From Pelargonium cotyledonis (Eukaryota; Streptophyta; Magnoliopsida; Geraniales; Geraniaceae): 20,515 nucleotides of DNA. The first letter of the stretch is position 1; every line of letters begins with the position of its first letter. Shown here piece by piece: positions 17,990-20,515 of the stretch. The translations under genes were made by a program, and so were the position numbers. The stretch spans positions 1 to 20,515 of the forward strand of contig JAYMTA010001342.1 in the NCBI GenBank assembly GCA_036897625.1, in the 5' to 3' direction. The notes beneath the pieces were generated by a model that did not search any database, was not told the origin of the DNA, and saw nothing but the letters and a program-made list of their open reading frames with translations.

Positions 17990-18690
17990 TTTTTTAATGA
18001 CATTTTTTTACATGCAAGGCTACTTCTGTTAGAAACCCGACCCGAGGTAGATGAATAAAAGTACAAAAAAATCAATCAAGCTGGATTCTTGAAAGGATTA
18101 CGACACTGGGAATCAAAAGACAAGCTATCAAAAAACACACCAATAATACACTGTAGTAAAGAAAAGCTGAAACTAATGATACTTTGAACGGAGTCAGATG
18201 GTGATGGAAATTTGTCCTCGAACACCAATAAATTCTGGCGCAAGCCAAATGAACCACAAAATGATGGAACAAATACAGGTCCAAACTTTTTTAAGTCCTT
18301 GCACTACCCGAGATGAAAGTCGGCTAGGGGCAAATTTAATCGAAACAACTAACTAGAAAAAACACCAAGACGGATCACCATTGCAAAACCTCAGCCCACA
18401 CTCGACCTGACCAGGCACAGCCGACCAAAATGTGAGAGCAGTCTTTCGGTTCTGCACCACAAAACCGGCAAAACAGAGAGGAGGAAGCAGACACAATTCT
18501 CCAATTATGCAAGAATTTCATACAAGGAACAATTTTCAACGCAGCCAGCCAACTAAAACTCTGAATTTTATTCGGGGGCACACCCGCTACCCAAATAATC
18601 TTAGAGCATGCGAACCGCATATGAGGAGAGCAGGAATAGAGTATCTGATATGCTTGTTTCAAAACCCATTAGAGAAAAAAGAATTTCAAC
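17990..18690 (-). mobile_element. Truncated LINE (non-LTR retrotransposon) 3' portion
   Basis: The minus-strand frame 18662-18375 encodes the zinc-binding region found at the C-terminus of plant LINE ORF2 proteins (zf-RVT). The readable part is KIIWVAGVPPNKIQSFSWLA, then CRFCG, and SHILVGCAWSGRVWAEVLQW to a stop. The C-x2-C and H-x4-C ligand pattern and the IW...PP.K...F.WLA core fit the family. Upstream residues VLKQAYQILYS match the usual FSVKxAYxLL lead-in but soon meet a stop, so the copy is 5' truncated and decayed. About 380 bases of 3' UTR follow down to an A-rich end (T-run at about 17990-17997 on the plus strand). No reverse transcriptase domain remains, and no target-site duplication could be confirmed. 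Confidence 0.75.
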
Positions 18691-19620
18691 CACGGTCACT
18701 TAGTCAATTAATTTATTTCAGTGAGGTGTCATTAACACATAATCTTTCCAATGAATTTGTAGACGCGTTTGCTGCCTTTTGTGTGTCCTGATTTAGAGTT
18801 CCAGTCAATTAATTATGACTTAGATTTCAGACCGTCAAACTCATCATTAATAACAAATTTGGATAAATGCTTGTGACATGTAAAAGTTTAAAGAGAGTAT
18901 AGTATCCGTTACATTACTGATTACACAGTGAAAAGAGTAGTAGGATGATTCAATTTCATGCATGGACAGTCAATTGTCACATGGTGGCTAGAGAGAACAT
19001 TTCATATGGCTCCATGCACCTTCACTTTGTCTGTGGCCTCAGATTAATAATTTAATCCATCCATAGATGAAGCCAAACTGTTTCATGTCCCAACTACACC
19101 ATATTTGGTCATACTTTTTGAAAGTTTAGAAATTAATTTTGAGTAATTTTTAATAGGTGAGATTATTTTGTTTGCATTTTGAAATAATAATTTAAAATTA
19201 TTCTTTTATAAAATAACTAAAAATTTCGTAGTATAAAGCATATTATATGTCCCAAATTACATATAATTTTTGTTTGTACTGTGTTGATTAATGACTTGTC
19301 ATAATCATAACATGTCCTAATCAATCTAATTTGAAACTCTAATTACATCCTGTATTTGATTACTCATGATGTTATATACATTGTGTCTTTATTTAGTAGT
19401 ATCAAACTTTTATTCGCGGGTTGGTCGTAAATTGAATGGTTTATGAGTTATTAGATTTTCGGTCTCTTTGGCATACGTGTCTAGGTGGGTTAGTCTTTAA
19501 GTCATCGATTTTATGTTAGTCCTTATTATTATTTTTATTTAAAATAATAAATTATTAGTTTTTGCGCCACAAAAGCATACATGAGTATTAAAATAAAAAT
19601 ATTGATAGCAGCTAGGATTA
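18691..19620. other. AT-rich intergenic DNA
   Basis: No gene, RNA gene or clear repeat pair was seen. Stops are frequent in all frames. Confidence 0.5.
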
Positions 19621-20140
19621 GCATAGGTAAATCCTAAGGTGGTTGAGGCTCTTTTGGGCAGCGGGCGCTGGTCACTTAGTGGTCATTCTCTTGTTAGGAG
19701 TGTATTGCGGGGCAACTATGGTTTTTGTCTGTAGCGGTTAGGGCTTTCGTTTGTGGCAGCTAGGGTTTGGCAAGCGGCGGCTATAAGGGGGGAAGAGATG
19801 TCTGGTTCGTCCTCTATTGTTACCTGTGTTTTTTCTGAGTTGTGGAGTGTTCGGTAAGTAGGAGGCAAAAATTTTAGGGCGTTGGCAACGGAAGGCTTAG
19901 GGCATCGACATCACCATCGAAGGTCGCGACTATGAAGGGGTTCAGTCTTGGGAGAGCATCAGGCAGGCAGAGGCTTCACGGTTGGCGAATCTGGTTGTTC
20001 ATGTTCGCCAAGAGCCATGATCGGGACTGACGGAGGTTGCCGTGGGGGGACCAGTCCGCGGTTAAGTCAGGATGGATGACTATTGGTTCAGCAGGTTCAA
20101 GGAGGGTTGTCAATGTGGATGCTTGCAGACATCTATCAAA
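19621..20140. other. GC-rich block of unknown origin
   Basis: A sharp rise in G content (for example ggcagcgggcgctgg, ggcaagcggcggctataagg, ggttgccgtggggggacc) between AT-rich flanks. The plus strand is G-rich and the minus strand C-rich. Reading frames are short and I recognise no protein. It could be part of an old transposon or a decayed gene. Confidence 0.4.
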
Positions 20141-20385
20141 TCAGAATGGAGGGTTTATCCAGTGCCTTTGATTTTGAGTGATTTTGACGTTTTTGGCTAA
20201 AATAGCTTATAAGGATCCGATTTCAATTATTTGTGTTGTTTTATTTCACGATGTTTTAAACTACTTGATTTAGTTTTGGTTTATGTTTCACTACTCTATG
20301 TAATGGTTTGATTTAATTAACGGAGATACGAAATATTTATCTGTACAAGTGTACTAGTAAGAATAATAATGTAAAATTGGCATGG
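20141..20385. other. AT-rich intergenic DNA
   Basis: Nothing recognisable. Confidence 0.4.
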
Positions 20386-20390
20386 GTGAT

Positions 20391-20515
20391 ACGGGTGTGC
20401 AAATATACAGGCCAACCCGCCAACCCGCTCAAAGAAACCGCAACCCACCCATAGTTAGTCCACACCGCTCAACCCGTATGAATGGGCGGCCCAAATTCGC
20501 CCAATCCGCTACGCC
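20391..20515. mobile_element. Probable terminus of a hAT-like element, cut by the window edge
   Basis: ACGGGTGTGCAAATATACAG followed by repeated aacccgcc / aacccgctc phrases resembles the ends of plant hAT elements, which open with (C)A(G)GGGTGTGCAAA and continue into CCCGACCCGC-type repeats. The rest lies outside the window. Confidence 0.35.

Noticed and set aside
1-20515. tRNA, rRNA, CRISPR array or prokaryotic operon features
   Set aside because: None of the expected structures or spaced repeats were found, and the gene structure is clearly that of a plant nuclear genome.

Overview
This is nuclear DNA of a flowering plant, most likely a eudicot. The evidence is three plus-strand genes with plant-type split exons, all matching well-known plant proteins, AT-rich introns and intergenic DNA, and a mix of MULE, Helitron, Stowaway, Harbinger and LINE remnants. 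No prokaryotic, organellar or viral gene was seen. I could not name the genus from sequence alone.

Layout. Bases 1 to about 5140 hold no intact host gene and are stacked with DNA transposon remnants. They include a 1.0-kb non-autonomous MULE (212-1227) with a perfect 9-bp target-site duplication, which carries an antisense fragment of a peroxisomal enoyl-CoA isomerase gene (a Pack-MULE). Next come a Helitron 3' end (2454-2481), a complete 255-bp Stowaway MITE (2873-3127), and a second long-TIR MULE-like element (about 3137-4572) that contains a 118-bp near-palindrome. A four-copy tandem repeat (about 4855-5090) follows.

Gene 1 (5326-9384, 7 exons, 359 aa) is a glycosylasparaginase / isoaspartyl peptidase-L-asparaginase 3 type Ntn hydrolase with a signal peptide. 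Its second intron holds a 781-bp Harbinger-type element with TTA target-site duplications and a poly(A)-tailed insertion. Gene 2 (10077-12037, 7 exons, 281 aa) is a Derlin-1-like ER membrane protein of ER-associated degradation. Its first coding exon is only 17 nt, one intron uses a GC-AG boundary, and the C-terminal FRGRS(F/Y)RL motif that should bind CDC48/p97 is present twice. Between genes 2 and 3 lie two unrelated, back-to-back tandem duplications (12701-13320). Gene 3 (13903-17601, 3 exons, 260 aa) is a secreted HAD-superfamily class IIIB (VSP-like) acid phosphatase with all catalytic motifs and a 2.4-kb second intron.

Downstream, 17990-18690 is a decayed minus-strand LINE whose zf-RVT zinc-binding region is still readable. 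The stretch 18690-20385 has no recognised gene but contains an unexplained GC-rich block. The last ~125 bases look like the start of a hAT-like element cut by the window edge.

The three genes are independent transcription units. They share the secretory system as a location (ER/vacuole hydrolase, ERAD membrane factor, secreted or vacuolar phosphatase), but nothing in the sequence shows that they work together. All exon junctions were derived by hand from frame continuity, splice-site dinucleotides and protein family match; transcripts would confirm them.
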